DNA of 64,000 nt, from NCBI RefSeq assembly GCF_001949145.1, contig NW_019091369.1, positions 1,729,807-1,793,806 of the forward strand. Reading direction: 5' to 3'. The position numbers and the translations under genes are program-made. The notes under the pieces are model-generated. The model worked only from the letters and a program-made list of their open reading frames with translations, was not told the origin of the DNA and searched no databases. How positions within the stretch are numbered: position 1 is the stretch's first letter; each line of letters opens with the position of its first letter. Source of the DNA: Acanthaster planci (Eukaryota > Echinodermata > Asteroidea > Valvatida > Acanthasteridae). This document shows positions 12,701-25,151 of this stretch, in pieces.

Positions 12701-15700
12701 ACCTGCAAGCTCAGGGCATCCGTTCTGAATTGCGTGGTTCTTATTTCCCTTATTTTTGGCTCCGAATGAGAGAAGACACCTTTTCTATGCCGCCGACCCT
12801 GTCTAGAAATTCCTGAGTCTCTAATTCCTTGGTTTGTGATGTTCTTACCTTGCATTTTGCATAAATTGTGACGGTTATCTTTCCACTATTCTGGTACCAG
12901 TCATACCTGAAATTAAACCAAAACAAAAGCAGATCAAGGTCTGTAAGCAACGGCCAGTTGACTCCGACTTGGCCGGTGGCTTGAAAATGCAAATCGCTTG
13001 CCCTTGTTATTAGACCTGACCATACAGCGCCCTCGTTCAGTCATGCAGAGAGTCCACAGCCCACTTACCTTGCCTTAGGCTTCTGGCTATCAAGAGGTTC
13101 CAAATCTACAGAGGCGGGTTGAGTTCCTAGAAATAAAGAGTGTAACAGAGAGAGAGAAGATGGCAGCTTGTTCAGAGAGGAACTACTGATAGTGATCGGG
13201 GATGATAAAAGTTCCCACAAGATGAGCCAATGAAGGCAAATTTCCTAAGTTTGTTGTGAAACAAGAAGTAAGATATTTATATTTATTTTGAAATTTAATT
13301 CCAAATTTATTTTCAACAGTTGACACAAAGATATTTCATAACATGGCCGATATGACTGAACTTTGGAAAAACACATAAACTGCGATGCTGCTTTAGAACT
13401 AGGGCTTCAGAAAATGTGTGGAATAAAAAGAAACCCCACTCAGGACTGTGGAGTGTGATGCAAGTAAGTTAAATGTGTATTTTAAGACTGAGCCCGAATG
13501 ACTTGGCTATGGCTAGCCACATCATGCACATCTGGAGGAGCCGCCAGCTAATGGCTACATCCAATGCCCATAGACACGTGTGCTCTTGCTAGCCATGGTC
13601 ACACAATTTGACAAGGTTTCCACAGGATTTCTCAGGGACTGTGAACGGTAACTGACTTCAGAGGTAGCCATCTTGCGGGGCAGTTGTTTTGTTCCACATG
13701 GAAACCTCCTTTGTGCATACCCTGTGGAAAAAGAGCACTGGCCAGCAACATGGCAACCACGCAAACCCTCTATTCCTAACCTGTATTGACTGGAGCTGGG
13801 GGTGCAAGTGTTGACGCCGACGGGGCCCTCAATTCCCCCATTCTCTTTATAACACCTACGCAATCGACAAAAGAATCCAATTGTCAAAGAAATCATTTCA
13901 ATCAATCGATAAATCATCAACAGGTGCGGATTTTTTGGAGGTGGTGCAATTTAAAGCATTCTGAGGAATACCCGACAACTGTTCCTTTACGTCAGCTTCC
14001 CTTCTAAGCTTTTCTTCTGATGGAGTGAAAATTCCTCTACCTTACAGCTCGGCACTGCAGAATTTGGAGCATTTCTTATTGGCGCAACCTTTCCTTTTCC
14101 TCACCAGAGAGGGCGCACTTGTGCACAAAGTTCGTATCAAGGGAAGGACTTACTGAACTACACGTACCTTTGCTGCTTGGCTTGCTGAGGTCAATGCTCT
14201 TTTTCAGGGGACCAACGTAGCATTTCTCCAGCATGGACTCCACATTCACCCACTGGTGAACCTACAAGAACCAAAACGAGCACCCTACCATTACCCGCGG
14301 GTATGATTCTCATGGGACAGTGATCACTTGTCAGGCTTCAATACGGACGATTCACAAGGGTGCCCCCTATGAATTTGTAACACGTTAGCCAATCACAATG
14401 CGCGAAATCTAGTCGACCCAATGCGCCTTTGGAAAGGCTCGACAAATTTTGCTTACTTGCATATCTGGACCTTTAGTGGCTAAAATTACACAATACCCCT
14501 TCTCGGTGGATAAACAAGGAATTGAAAGGGCCTGGGTTTTGCATTGGAATACGGTCAATGCTGTCTTTCAGATGGTTGTTTTGCTTTCTTATAAAACTGT
14601 TTCATGTATCAAAGTGCTTTTTGTTGTCTACATGAGTAAGAACGTGTACATGTATGTGTACATGTATATATGCAAATTCCTGATCTTCCTTGAATATTGA
14701 ATTCTGATTGTCATTACTGAATATTTGCAAGTGATCCAACACCAAGAAACATTTCACACTTGTCAACAGGTCTGCAGGTTGTGACTTGAGCACACAAGTG
14801 GAATATTCTGAGTTCTTACAAAGTTGTCGTCTCTTTTGGCAGTGACAAATGGGTCGAACAAAATTTTGACCTGTCAGTTTTGACATTAAAATCGACGTCG
14901 ATCTTTATCAAATCTACTCTATGGTCCCAACCCAGTTCTACAGCCTCCACGCTGATACACATGAAGAACGAGTTGCAGTGCTCAAGGCAAGGCAGAAATG
15001 TAAAACCTTCATGATGGTAACTCACTCGTCCCTTGTACCGTATTTGAAGCCACAAACACTCTTAAACTTTACATGCTCTACGACCTACACTGCACTGTCT
15101 CCCTTGCAGGTCCGTCAAAAAACCTTCATTCAATAATGCCCCCACAGTTAGACTTGGTATCTCTTGGTCCCTAGTCGAGTAGCCAAATAGATCAAGTCTA
15201 TCTAACTCTATGCACTCTGTAGTTTCTCATCTACATGTACATAAACTTCGTGACGATGTTGTCATGATTGTAACTGAGCACACGAGGAAGACTTACATCG
15301 TCGAACAAGCTCGTTCCGTCTCCACCGACCCCTCGCATCATCTCGTCTTCTCCCCCGGGATGGAAGCTCATGTAAGGCGTGACGTTGTACACCTTGCCTG
15401 CAAAAAGAGTGGAACCCCAGTCGGGCAGATACTATTATGCCCATAAGGAAATCAGACTGGCGTCACGGCTGAAGAAAACACTTTTGGGCGAGCAAAAAAA
15501 AACTTAAAAGCATCACTCGGTGTCTGCAAGCTTGCTTGCTGCAGGGCTGATGCAGAAGTTACGTCCAAGCATGTTGCGTATGCTTTGTGCATGCATATAA
15601 TTATGTAACCCCTCAAAGTTAGAAATGGCAATGAATGCGAACATTTGAAGAACATTCCGAGCAATATTTGCTATGTCCCTATGCCGGAGTACATTTGTAA

Positions 15701-16146
15701 CAGGAAGTTGATAGGTGTATGTGCAGATTCAGACGGAAATTGGAGGTGTGTCCTCCACACTATACAAGTATGCAATATGGGGAGCGTGCAATCCGTCCTT
15801 TACCACCTGTACCTCTAGGCAGAGTGCAAACTGCATAGATCGGCTACCATTTAGGATTATGGGTGACCTCACCTCTGATGCTCATCCAGGCGTCGTCCAC
15901 TTTGTTGTGCCGGGCCAGCTCGTCCACGCTGACGTGCCTGACCTGCCCACCCACCCCGTTCAGCTTGCGGCCCTCCCTTTGCCCCAGCCGGATCCAGTCC
16001 ATCAGGGAGTGGCCCGGGGCCAGGGCCACCTTCCGGGTGCCATTGGAGGAGGCATTACCGCCGCCGCCGCCGGCGGCACGCTGGGGGGAGTTGAGGGAGG
16101 GAAACTGGGGCTTGGGCACCTGCAAGCCGCCTCCTGAGCTCAGCAT
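9767..16146 (-). CDS. CYB5R4: Cytochrome b5 reductase 4 (NCB5OR): b5 + CS + b5-reductase fusion
   Basis: Soluble flavohaem NAD(P)H reductase family, ER-associated in vertebrates. Exons in transcript order: 15873-16146, 15297-15397, 14168-14261, 13781-13855, 13069-13126, 12849-12906, 12510-12603, 12151-12183, 11658-11789, 11328-11468, 10634-10940, 9911-10171. Every junction has GT/AG and phases agree, giving 542 codons plus 2 nt. A last exon at 9767-9824 (18 residues) fits the phase but lacks the usual IHxF ending, so it is doubtful. Start ATG 16146 matches the family N-terminus (SLMDWIRL near residue 50). Haem ligands are H104 (in HPGG) and H127 (in VHQW), 23 apart as in the human protein. 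The linker (about 157-200) is Pro/Ala/Ser-rich. The CS domain covers about 202-300. The reductase domain has R359-P-Y-T (FAD), G434-T-G-F-T and C532-G-P (pyridine nucleotide). Predicted length is about 560 versus 521 in human. Certain as to family; exon ends are by eye. Confidence 0.93.
11783..11810. other. Perfect 10-bp hairpin across the acceptor of CYB5R4 exon 9
   Basis: CTGATACCTT at 11783-11792 and its exact complement AAGGTATCAG at 11801-11810 enclose an 8-base spacer. On the gene strand the acceptor AG and first exon bases (exon 11658-11789) lie within one arm, and the polypyrimidine end of the intron lies in the loop and other arm. A folded pre-mRNA would bury this 3' splice site. The geometry is read directly; any regulatory effect is inference. 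Confidence 0.6.
12303..12475. mobile_element. MITE family E3 copy in a CYB5R4 intron
   Basis: An inverted-repeat element occupying about half of the intron between the exons at 12510-12603 and 12151-12183. Left end GGAATACTGAAGTGCGACGT; right end TTCACTTTGGTACTCTATTC, roughly complementary. The core (GGAGTGCGCGCGTG, GTTGG, CTGGTTCTCGCGCTAA) matches the E3 cluster at 52788-53179. Non-coding. Confidence 0.65.
14344..14452. mobile_element. Truncated MITE family E1 copy in a CYB5R4 intron
   Basis: Starts ACGGACGATTCACAAGGGTG and continues with CACGTTAGCCAATCACAATG and CGCGAAATCT, the same order as the palindromic element at 38259-38435 and the one at 34016-34121. The right inverted repeat is missing, so this is a decayed or half copy. 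Confidence 0.55.
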
Positions 16147-19100
16147 GCTGGTATCTACTTGTCTGACGGGACAACGCACACGATCAGTGAAGTGTTGCCG
16201 TCCTAAAGGACGAGCATGAACTGCAAGAGACAAAGGACAATTAAACTCAACAAATCTGCGGGATGTTTGCAGGTCGTCATTTGACATTCTTCTTTATGCA
16301 ACAACTGTGGCACAATTATCAAAGTGAAGAAGGGGGGTCAGTCGTTGGACCTGCCAGAAGTGGGGGGAGGGCATTCCTGCCAGTCAAAAAAGTTACCAGG
16401 AGCAGATCCAGAGGGGACGGAAACTCTTAAAAAAAACCAAAAATACAAACAAAATTGGGAAAATAATAAAAATAACTCAAGTACGTGCACCAATATCATT
16501 GTAAACGAGGGGTGTACATCATGTAATGTTTCATTACCATTTCCGCTTGTCCGCAAAAAATGAGACCATAAACAAAATTCCGGCCTGACCCCCCCTGGAA
16601 ACTTCCTGTATCTGCCCTTAGATACATATACATGTACCCCTCCCCCTTCTGCCAATGTCCACATCGAGTATCGGATGTGAGGAGTGCGCTCAACAGCTGT
16701 GCACTGCATTTCTGCACTGTTTCAATTGCTCGTCTTCCCGTCAACAGCTACACGGTGACCACATGGACATGATGGATATTTTCTTCTGTACACATGTACA
16801 CTGTACATGTGAACATGATGAATAAGATGTACTCTTTGAATAGTGTAAATGGTTGTGATTTTGAATTGATGTATTTAAGATTTCGTAAGGTTTTATCTTA
16901 TGTTTACTAATTAACTGATACTTGGTTCTTATTGCATGTTTTACGATTCTCTTGTAAAGCGTTTTTAGATTTTTATAATGGAAGATCCCAATCACAGCCA
17001 AGCTGCCATCTCACGACACAAACCTCATAAACAAGAGTATGCACCTGTAACACACTGTATCCTTCAGACTAATACTTACATACATCTAGAGAGCAACATG
17101 TACCCGCACAAGGAGCTTCTATACGATCGAATGCACTCCCTTTCAAACTTTTCGGTGCAGAATTACACAATTTATCACGTGATCTGATAATACATGTACA
17201 TATTCACACCTCTGCAGTGCAACGGAAATTCTGCCAATTCCATGGCCGCCCCACCCATGTTATGTACAATGACCTCGCAAGAGAACCCTTGTCAAAATAA
17301 CAAGCTGACCTCGAGATGAATTTCCGTCTATTTGACAGCTCGCCTGGAAATTTGATTTTGCTGGCTTAACAAATAATACATCTTTAGGCACACACTGCTG
17401 AGTTCGCACTGAAGGCGCTGTTGCATGTAATAGGGGTGCTGTGTGCCATGTACATTGTATCATTTGAACCCTAGTCGGCCCATACAAAGGCCAACATGTA
17501 CATGTACGTACATGTACACAGATGTGTACCTCCATGCTTGTCAAGAGAATCTTTTTTTTTTTTACATGTTTTTGTTCCTTGGGCCTTTTTACACATCTAC
17601 AGTAAGGGCATCCTTAATGTGATTTTCATTTCCAAACTGACACAAAGATGTGGAGATTGTGTTTACATAAGTACAGCCAGTCAGCATCGGATTTTCTTAC
17701 CTGAAAAAGCTACTGGGGGTGGGTTCGTTTTACCCACAAATTCTTTAACCTTGCAATTGCACTTTGACCCAACAAAGCACGACGAATTACAACGTCAACC
17801 GCAGAAATAAAAAAAGAATTCTTGTACAAGAGTACATGTCCCCCATGGAACAAACGACAATTATGTGAGTTTACACGTCATCCGGCGTCAAGTGGTTTAA
17901 TGACATACAATGCCCATCCTAGGCCAAGAAAATCAGGAACCATTTTAGGCACAAGAATGTCTGGCTCACATTGAATGTGCTTTTGATCTTGTCAAATTGC
18001 AGTTTCATACATCTCTACATGATGTCACTGTACATAACTCTTTGTGCTTTGGTTATGATTATCACACTTTTATGCGATTTTATTTCATGTCGCATTTCTT
18101 GGTACCAGTAATCCAGGGACACAAATATTACTTACAAAAACCTGTCATCTGCTTCTCTGGGAAACAACGGCAACTGAGGACTCTCCAAAAATTGGAATTT
18201 AGTTTAATTGGGGAAGAAGTTACTAGCAAAATGTCTCCCCCCCTACAAAAAATGTACCGCAACGCCTTCAGACTGGACTTAAACCACAGAGCTGTACCAA
18301 ATAACTACATGTACATGTGCGTATAATTTCTTGAACAAAGTGAAGAGAAAAAGTGAAATAAAAGCTTACAATTTTTTTATGGCTTTAGGATGGCTACAGG
18401 TACATTGTACATTGTACACGTACGCACTGTACATGTACACGTATGTCTGTGTTCGTATTCACATTGCGTCCACAAAGTCGAAACGCCAAGAAACTAAGCA
18501 TATGTACATGTACAGTACAATCAGTAATTGAGCATTTTGCTTTGCTCCATGTTAATTAACAGTGCAAAAGGCATGCATATTGCACTGCAAATGAATTTTG
18601 CTGAGGCTAACATTGACAAAAAAACACACGGTTAAGTTACACATGTTCCACTTGCTAACATCACTCGGAATTTGTTCCATTTTACCTGTGCATTTGACCG
18701 GTAAAAAAATGTGCAAGAATTCAATGTGTCTGCGGTGTCAGATCTTCTCTGCGCAGGAAATGAGTAGTCAGCGTTGCACATGCGCGGGTACATGTACATG
18801 TAGTCATTTGATTTTTCTGTATGTAAACGTCAACCCGCTACACTACGCACATGTCTGCAGAACAAACCACAGACCTTGAGATGGAGCTCAAGCCAAGAAT
18901 TCCGCTCCCTGCACTCCACAGAAAAATCATTTCCCACAATGTAAACTCCAGTTGTAAATCAACTCAGAGGAAGTGACCACAGACAGTGACAGGATTGGTT
19001 CAGGGACAAACAAAACCCAACTATGGAGTTAAGAGATGGTGGTGACTGTTAATAATATACAAAATTCCGAAGCGAGGCTTGAGAAAACGAAGCATACAAT

Positions 19101-19622
19101 GTAGTGTTTTATTTGGCATCTGTTTACCATGTTAACAATGACACTGAAAATAACATTGGTCTCAATTTTGCAAACATGTTCCAAACCAAATCTCTTTCGT
19201 CTGTCTCAAGGTTTGTTTTCTGACAAATTTAAGTTCTGCAGAAACTTGGCCACTTGAAGCAGCCGGCATCGGTTTCAAATTTATACAAGCCACTCAAGCA
19301 AACTGGCACTCCCAGAGGAAGGAAATCTGACCAGACTGTGGGCCAAGCCTGATTTAACCTTGACGGTGTAACCAAGCAGGAACCAGGAAACCATGTCACT
19401 ACTGGAATCCTGCTATGACTGGTGACTGCAGAGATACACTTAAACACGGGACTTCAGTTGTAACACACATGTACTTTACACTGCTAGAAAAAGATAGGTA
19501 ACATGTAAGTGTAAATAAGTTTCCACACAGTCAAGATTGCTACAGCTTCAAAGCTGCTACGTTTTCCACACGACATACATGTAGCTCAGTGAGTACCTGG
19601 TGAGTACATGTAAAGTACCGGT
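16147..19622. other. Intergenic stretch rich in TACATGTAC
   Basis: Lies between the start of CYB5R4 (minus) and the Ig gene (plus). The minus-strand frame stays open from 16146 to 16287, so 5' UTR or an upstream exon of CYB5R4 may be here. The palindromic word TACATGTAC or GTACATGTAC occurs repeatedly (for example near 16630, 16793-16810, 17190, 17495-17520, 18307, 18430, 18505, 18790). No gene recognised. Confidence 0.4.
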
Positions 19623-20840
19623 ATGGCAATCCAATTGGTACTTCTGCATATGTGTCTCATGGCACTGCAATGCAGACTTCTCAGTGCACAAACCAAGTTC
19701 ACAAAGGAGCCGCGAGATACGACTGTTGAGGTAGGTGGCACAGCATCGTTTGAGTGTACCTTTGCCGAGCTGCCGGACTGTGAGAGTGTTTACTGGGTTC
19801 AGTCCAGACAGAGCTGCGCTGCAAGTAGTACCTTGGCTACCTGTCACACTGCATTACCGAACGAACGAGTGGACAAGTCACGGTTATCTGTGTCCTTTGA
19901 TGAGCGTGAGTACACCATGAAATTAAACATCACCAACGTGACCATGAGTGACGTGGGGCACTATGCCTGTTGGAGCTATCATGGTGGCCCATCTTCATGT
20001 GGTCGCCTGAGAGTGGTGAATCCGCCAACCCCGCAATGTTCGTCATCGCCTAGCGATCCTAAAGTTGGTGATACCATCACTTTGGACTGTCGCGTTCCCA
20101 TGAATGCGACCGTGCCAACTAAACTGACGTGGCACTGGGAGACGTCCAGCAAGGTGAAAATCACCAACACCGTTCATCCCGGGATGAGCTCCCAACAGAC
20201 GCATGTTCTGAGAGACACTGACAACTACAAACCATTCATGTGCATCGCAGGGAACAGCCTAAGCACGGGACCGCAGTGTTCTGTCTACCCACTCCAAATC
20301 CACCTGACCGTCAGGGTGGTGTTACTCCCGACTTCCCCTGGCAACAACGGCATCGCACTGAAGTTCCTCTGTCACACCCAGTCCATTCCTGCCACGACCC
20401 GTCACATGTGGTCACTTCTATACCCCGCAAACTTCACCAATGGCACTGAACCAGAATGGCTGGATGTCACAACCACGCAGGGTCGCTACCAGGTCCTCCA
20501 GTCGGGACGGTACCTTCACATCAGCAACATCACCCGGCGGGACGACGGACTGAAAGTGAGATGCTTCGCTTCGAACAGTGCCATGAATGCCACAAGCAAA
20601 CCGGTGACGATCGTCAACTGCGCAAACACCAACTCGTTTGCGTCAAATGTGACACACTGCACAGTGACGACAAGAACTCCCCAGACGGACAACAAGATCC
20701 TCAACTACGCCGGAATTGTCACAATTTACGTCATTGCGTTCCTGGCGATAGTGTCTGTTGTCTTTCACATCTGGCACATCAGACGAGAGAAGAAGACACT
20801 CATCACACAACTTGAACTGACGGAGCAGCAAAACTTTTGA
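19623..20840 (+). CDS. Intronless type I membrane protein with three Ig-like domains
   Basis: One uninterrupted frame of 405 codons. Residues 1-22 look like a signal peptide. Three Ig-like domains follow: Ig1 about 24-132 (C45 and C116, the latter in DVGHYAC), Ig2 about 139-230 (C156, C207 in YKPFMC), Ig3 about 232-335 (C250, C314 in GLKVRC). A membrane segment spans about 363-385, then a short cytoplasmic tail of about 20 residues begins with basic RREKK. Ig1 has extra cysteines (53, 65, 74, 126). Many N-glycosylation sequons are visible (for example N102, N105, N161, N270, N302, N322, N342). The tail has no ITIM or ITAM tyrosine, so signalling by itself is not obvious; adhesion or receptor roles are possible. 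Lack of introns is unusual for an Ig receptor and may mean retroposition or a single-exon family. I do not recognise a named ortholog. Start is the first ATG giving a signal peptide. Confidence 0.82.
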   Translation: MAIQLVLLHMCLMALQCRLLSAQTKFTKEPRDTTVEVGGTASFECTFAELPDCESVYWVQSRQSCAASSTLATCHTALPNERVDKSRLSVSFDEREYTMKLNITNVTMSDVGHYACWSYHGGPSSCGRLRVVNPPTPQCSSSPSDPKVGDTITLDCRVPMNATVPTKLTWHWETSSKVKITNTVHPGMSSQQTHVLRDTDNYKPFMCIAGNSLSTGPQCSVYPLQIHLTVRVVLLPTSPGNNGIALKFLCHTQSIPATTRHMWSLLYPANFTNGTEPEWLDVTTTQGRYQVLQSGRYLHISNITRRDDGLKVRCFASNSAMNATSKPVTIVNCANTNSFASNVTHCTVTTRTPQTDNKILNYAGIVTIYVIAFLAIVSVVFHIWHIRREKKTLITQLELTEQQNF

Positions 20841-21466
20841 ACTGTGGATAATCCAACGGTAAACTAGCCACTTGTGTAATTATGACAGAACTACATTTCA
20901 CTTTTAAGAAGAGGGTGCACTTAGGGGTTCTCTGGCCCAGAGAACGGGGGATCTGATCCTCACTGAAAATTACATGTGACAAGACATACAGGTACGTGTA
21001 CACTGTACTGTACTTTACCTGTATTGTGTCCTTGAGCAGGACACTGTACATGTATCATGCTTCTACCTCCCATGTATCATATGTGCATGTGCGGGCCCTT
21101 TTCACTCCTACACGTGTGAACAAGCACACCCTAAAAAATGAAAAACTGAGAGGATGGCTCCGCTGCCAGTGGTGGCGCCAATGTGGAAGACACTACAGCA
21201 CAGGTACATTGTACATGTACACCGTACTTCTGCCAGATTTCCAGCCTCTGCTCTGCAAGACATGAACAAGCATCAATGACAGTAGAATGATTTTCAATGT
21301 GTGTATATGGGGGGGGGAGTGGATCCAGCCATGAGACAATCATGCCATCAGGCATCAACCATTAATAGACCAATCCATTAAACCCCACGCCCATTAAAGG
21401 ATCAGCCAAGGGTGCCCCCTGTCCAAAAAGTGGGACCACTGGTCCCTCCCTGGTCCCCTCCCCCTC

Positions 21467-21829
21467 CCACCACCAATGACAAGCATGCATACCTTATGTA
21501 CATGTACATGTGTACACAACCCCTTTGTCTCCCGTAGGGAGACTGTCTGCCAAAAAACGCTCCCTCTCTTGTCCATACACAGACCTTATCGCACTGAGTA
21601 GTACCTTGGCTACCTGTCACACTGCATTACCGAACGAACGAGTGGACAAATCACGGTTATCTGTGTCCTTTGATGAGCGTGAGTACACCATGAAATTAAA
21701 CATCACCAACGTGACCATGAGTGACATGGGGCACTATGCCTGTTGGAGCTTTCATGGTGGCCTATCTTCTCCCACCACCAATGACAAGCATGCATACCTT
21801 ATGTACATGTACATGTGTACACAACCCCT
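21467..21829. repeat. Two-copy flanking repeat around the Ig fragment
   Basis: Segment A (CCCACCACCAATGACAAGCA through TGTACACAACCCCTT) occurs at about 21467-21526 and again at 21769-21828, essentially identical. Segment B (TTGTCCATACACAGACC then TATCGCACTGA) occurs at about 21569-21597 and at 21829-21857. The order is A, unique 40 bp, B, Ig fragment, A, B. The Ig fragment therefore sits exactly between one B and the second A, a mosaic that a simple duplication does not explain. Confidence 0.75.
21597..21769 (+). pseudogene. 173-bp copy of part of the Ig1 domain
   Basis: Matches 19824-19996 of the Ig gene (residues 68 to about 125) base for base with four substitutions and no indel, about 97.7% identity. 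The frame is still open and continues into flanking sequence on both sides (21510-21857), but it lacks the first Ig cysteine, a signal peptide and splice sites, so it is unlikely to be a gene alone. It could be a truncated duplication, a gene-conversion donor, or an assembly or haplotype artefact. Confidence 0.75.
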
Positions 21830-24506
21830 TGTCCATACACAGACCCTATCGCACTGAACAGTGCACCTGACAGCTTCCTGGATTTTGTCAAGATGACGCC
21901 GATGGATCTTTTGGGTACTTTTTGTTGGTACATGTACATGTACTTCTGTGTCTATCTAAAAGGAGCTTCAACCTAACCTTAGAAGTTTTACACTTGCAAA
22001 ACAAAAAATTAAAAAAAAAGTTTAGCTGCATTTACATGCATACATGCATGAGAAATAAATACATTCATGTATGTCAAAATGTAATATATTGCAACTTTGA
22101 CATAAATGTGTGAAAAAGTTTTTTTTTTAAAGAGAAGGCTGGCAGACTAAAAAGAAATGACTGGGAATGAGAAACCTTATTGTTTACTTGACCCAACTCA
22201 AATGCAGACTCAAGTCAAGCTGATCTTGAGAGAGAGGCTAACACAAACTACTGGAAACATGTTCTACACAGTGATAATATTTTTCAAGTATACTGTACAT
22301 ACCCGTACAAGTTCTTCTTTGTTTTAACAAACATATTTTTTCTGTGCAGGTTATTTGTAAGTATCTGCCATGTGTCCAAACTTGCTGCTTTGTACAGTTA
22401 ACTTTATTTGTAAGACTTTAAAATTTAATAAATGTATTGCAAAAAGCCTTTGTATTTCTTTCATCTGTACATGTTTGGGATTTTTTTGGGGGGGAGAGGA
22501 GTAAAGATGTTATGTAAGGATGTAATAAGCTGTAACTTCTGTGACTGTATCTATGGTTACCAGGTTGGTTCCCTAATTACGCCACCTATTGTCAAGTCTC
22601 ATCGGTTTTCACAGAGTAAGAGGCAATATAAAGAGACCTGGCAACTATATCGTCATGGACGCAAGTCACATTCAGTTCATCCTACGTGTAGTTTCAATCA
22701 CAACTGGGATTTGTGACCATTTGCCACAGGAGATTAACCATTATTCTGTGCCAAATGATCATGAAAATCAGTCTACCTCCTGCGTGACCCAACTCGGCTT
22801 GGCCTGGAAAAAAATCCTAAGAACTACATGTACCATGGTGCATCAAACGACGGAAAATAATTCACCAGCCTCTGGAAGTACAGGTGCTGCGCCACTTTTT
22901 GGCACCCCCTGATTGCCTGAATTGCTTGTTTGCTTTGGTGACATCTTTGAAGATGGGTCTATTTTTGTCTGGTACAACTGAATTGCAGGAAATTGTAAGA
23001 GGCTAAGTTTTTCCCATTTGCCCAGCTTGTGCAGGAAGAATTGCACTACATATTTGAACTTTAACGTTACCTTAAACCAAAATTTACATGCTATTCGGTC
23101 AATAATTATTTTCTGATTTTGATGGTCCAAATGAAGTAATATGACTGAAAAAAATTGGCCTACCGGTACCTTTTAACAAGAATATGGTCATCTGTTTACT
23201 TCTGGACAAATTTTTTTTAAACAGTCAACACGGAACGAATACTACAAATTCCCCTGCTAAAATAGTTGCAACATTTTACCAAATCTTGAGATACATGTAC
23301 ATGTAAATAGCAGGATACGCCTCTAGTGTGTTCTTTTTCACTGTGTGAGCCATGGCTCTGAAGGATTTTTTTCCTAAAGAGAATGTTGCATACTGACTCC
23401 ACTTCAGCAGTTGTGTACAAAGTCCAGAAGGAAGCACGAAAAGTTTCTAAATTTTTCCTAACAAACTTGGAAATTTTTCTCAGTCCCAGATGCATGTCTC
23501 TTCAGCATTTCTGCTGACCATTTTGGGATGACATATACATGTACGATGAAAAAAAACAGTGAAGGCAGAATGCAACAATATCTCCCATTACTGGTACATG
23601 TAGGTCTGAATTCCATCTTGCTAATTACGAATTCGCAGCGAAAATGTACACGTATCGGTAAATATGCGAGCATGGAACCAGACAAAACTGGTTTCTGGTA
23701 GTACAAGCTGAAGTCCTAGTAGGCCTACCTGTACCCCAAAACACTGTGCAGGTTATGTCAATGGGGCAGCGCGGACATCCGGGATTCGCGCAAAATGACA
23801 GGTACTGCGCCGGTGACAACAGCGACTTTGGCGACGTACGCACGCACAAGCCAGTCCGCGGATCGGGTTATACAATCTTTCCTTTGATCTGTACGTACGC
23901 GCGCGCGCGCTCGTTGCAGTTGTTTTCACCGGCCGCGGTGTGTGGTTGCTAGTTGCTACCTGTATTTTTGTGAAACTCCCGGGTGTTCGCGCTGCCCCAT
24001 ACAACAACAAAACCTATGTATGTACAATGTACATGTACTGTATCCGGACCAGTTCAAGGTCAAATTTCCACTGCCAAATTCAGTGAGGATGAGAGTACCG
24101 GTAGGCCTAAGTACATGAAGAAGCTGCACATCACACTGGGATAGCTGTCCCTCCATTACAACCTACTATTTCAACATAATCAAGCATTCTATAACGATGG
24201 CCTAAATGCAGTGCATGTTCATGTACGTGTACTTGCCAGGACAGAAACGACCTCAACGACACTGACACTTGTCTGTGAGTACCGGCTACGTGATGATGTA
24301 TTTAAGCGCATGTTGAGGAGTATGAGCTTTATTTATACTCACCATCATCAAACATTAATAAAGCAACATGTTTTTTCAGTAACTTACATGTACTTGCCCA
24401 AAGTCCTCATGCCTGAATTTTCTTTTAATAGGGTATAATGTTAGGCCCACCTCTAGTAGTAATACTGTGTGGAGCATTACCTAGTTTTAGTCCTCTTTTT
24501 TGAAGT

Positions 24507-25151
24507 TTGGACTTAATTAATTTTAATCAGTCAGTCCAAAATCGAAAAAGAGGAATACCACCAACGCTCCACTCAGCAGAGCTAGCTAAACGTTTCATGC
24601 AAGTCAGCTTGTACTCAGTACTTTCATTTCAGACCGTACGTGTAAATGTGCATGGTCACGTAATGATTGCGTGTGATTGCCGGCATGTGATTGTGACGTT
24701 AGGTCATTATACACTAGGCCTATTTCCCGACATTTGCTGTCAGAAAAGCAGGCTACATTCTCTCCCCCCAAAAAATCTACTCACATGTCACGAATTCCCG
24801 GCTTTGACAATGTCACACAAACTGACCACAGAGGAAGGAAAACAAGTTGCAGCAAGGCAGGTTCGATCCAGTATCATGTGCGGCGACAATAACAAAATTC
24901 TACACACGTTCAATCATGGACGAAGGACACAACCTCCATGGTTCAATGAACAAGTATTTAGTAAATATGTAACGAATCAGATAGCACTAGCACGCATGAT
25001 CACCATCGAGTCACCAACAAAAATGTCTTGCCTCTTGGTGGCGCACTGTACAAAAATGAGACTTGCTTTTATCATGTCTGGTCTGTGGTGTGTCCAACCA
25101 CGACCGTGCACTATGGGATGCACTACATGTCATTTTCATGTACTATCCTAG
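24507..25151 (+). other. Unusually long open frame of unknown nature
   Basis: An open frame of about 214 codons without ATG at its left edge (first ATG is internal). The translation has no recognisable domain, no obvious signal or membrane segment, and a composition rich in Cys and His. At this base composition such a length is uncommon by chance but not impossible in 64 kb. It may be a decayed transposon frame or an exon of an unknown gene. Confidence 0.2.

Larger units (their letters stand above)
20841..24506. other. Flank of the Ig gene with duplicated fragments
   Basis: Contains the Ig1 fragment copy (21597-21769) with its flanking repeats, several TACATGTAC words, a G-run at about 21310-21318, and an A/T-rich zone near 22000-22440 with AATAAA words that could serve as a distant 3' end for the Ig gene. 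A short CGCGCGCGCGCTCG tract lies near 23899. No other gene recognised. Confidence 0.4.
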
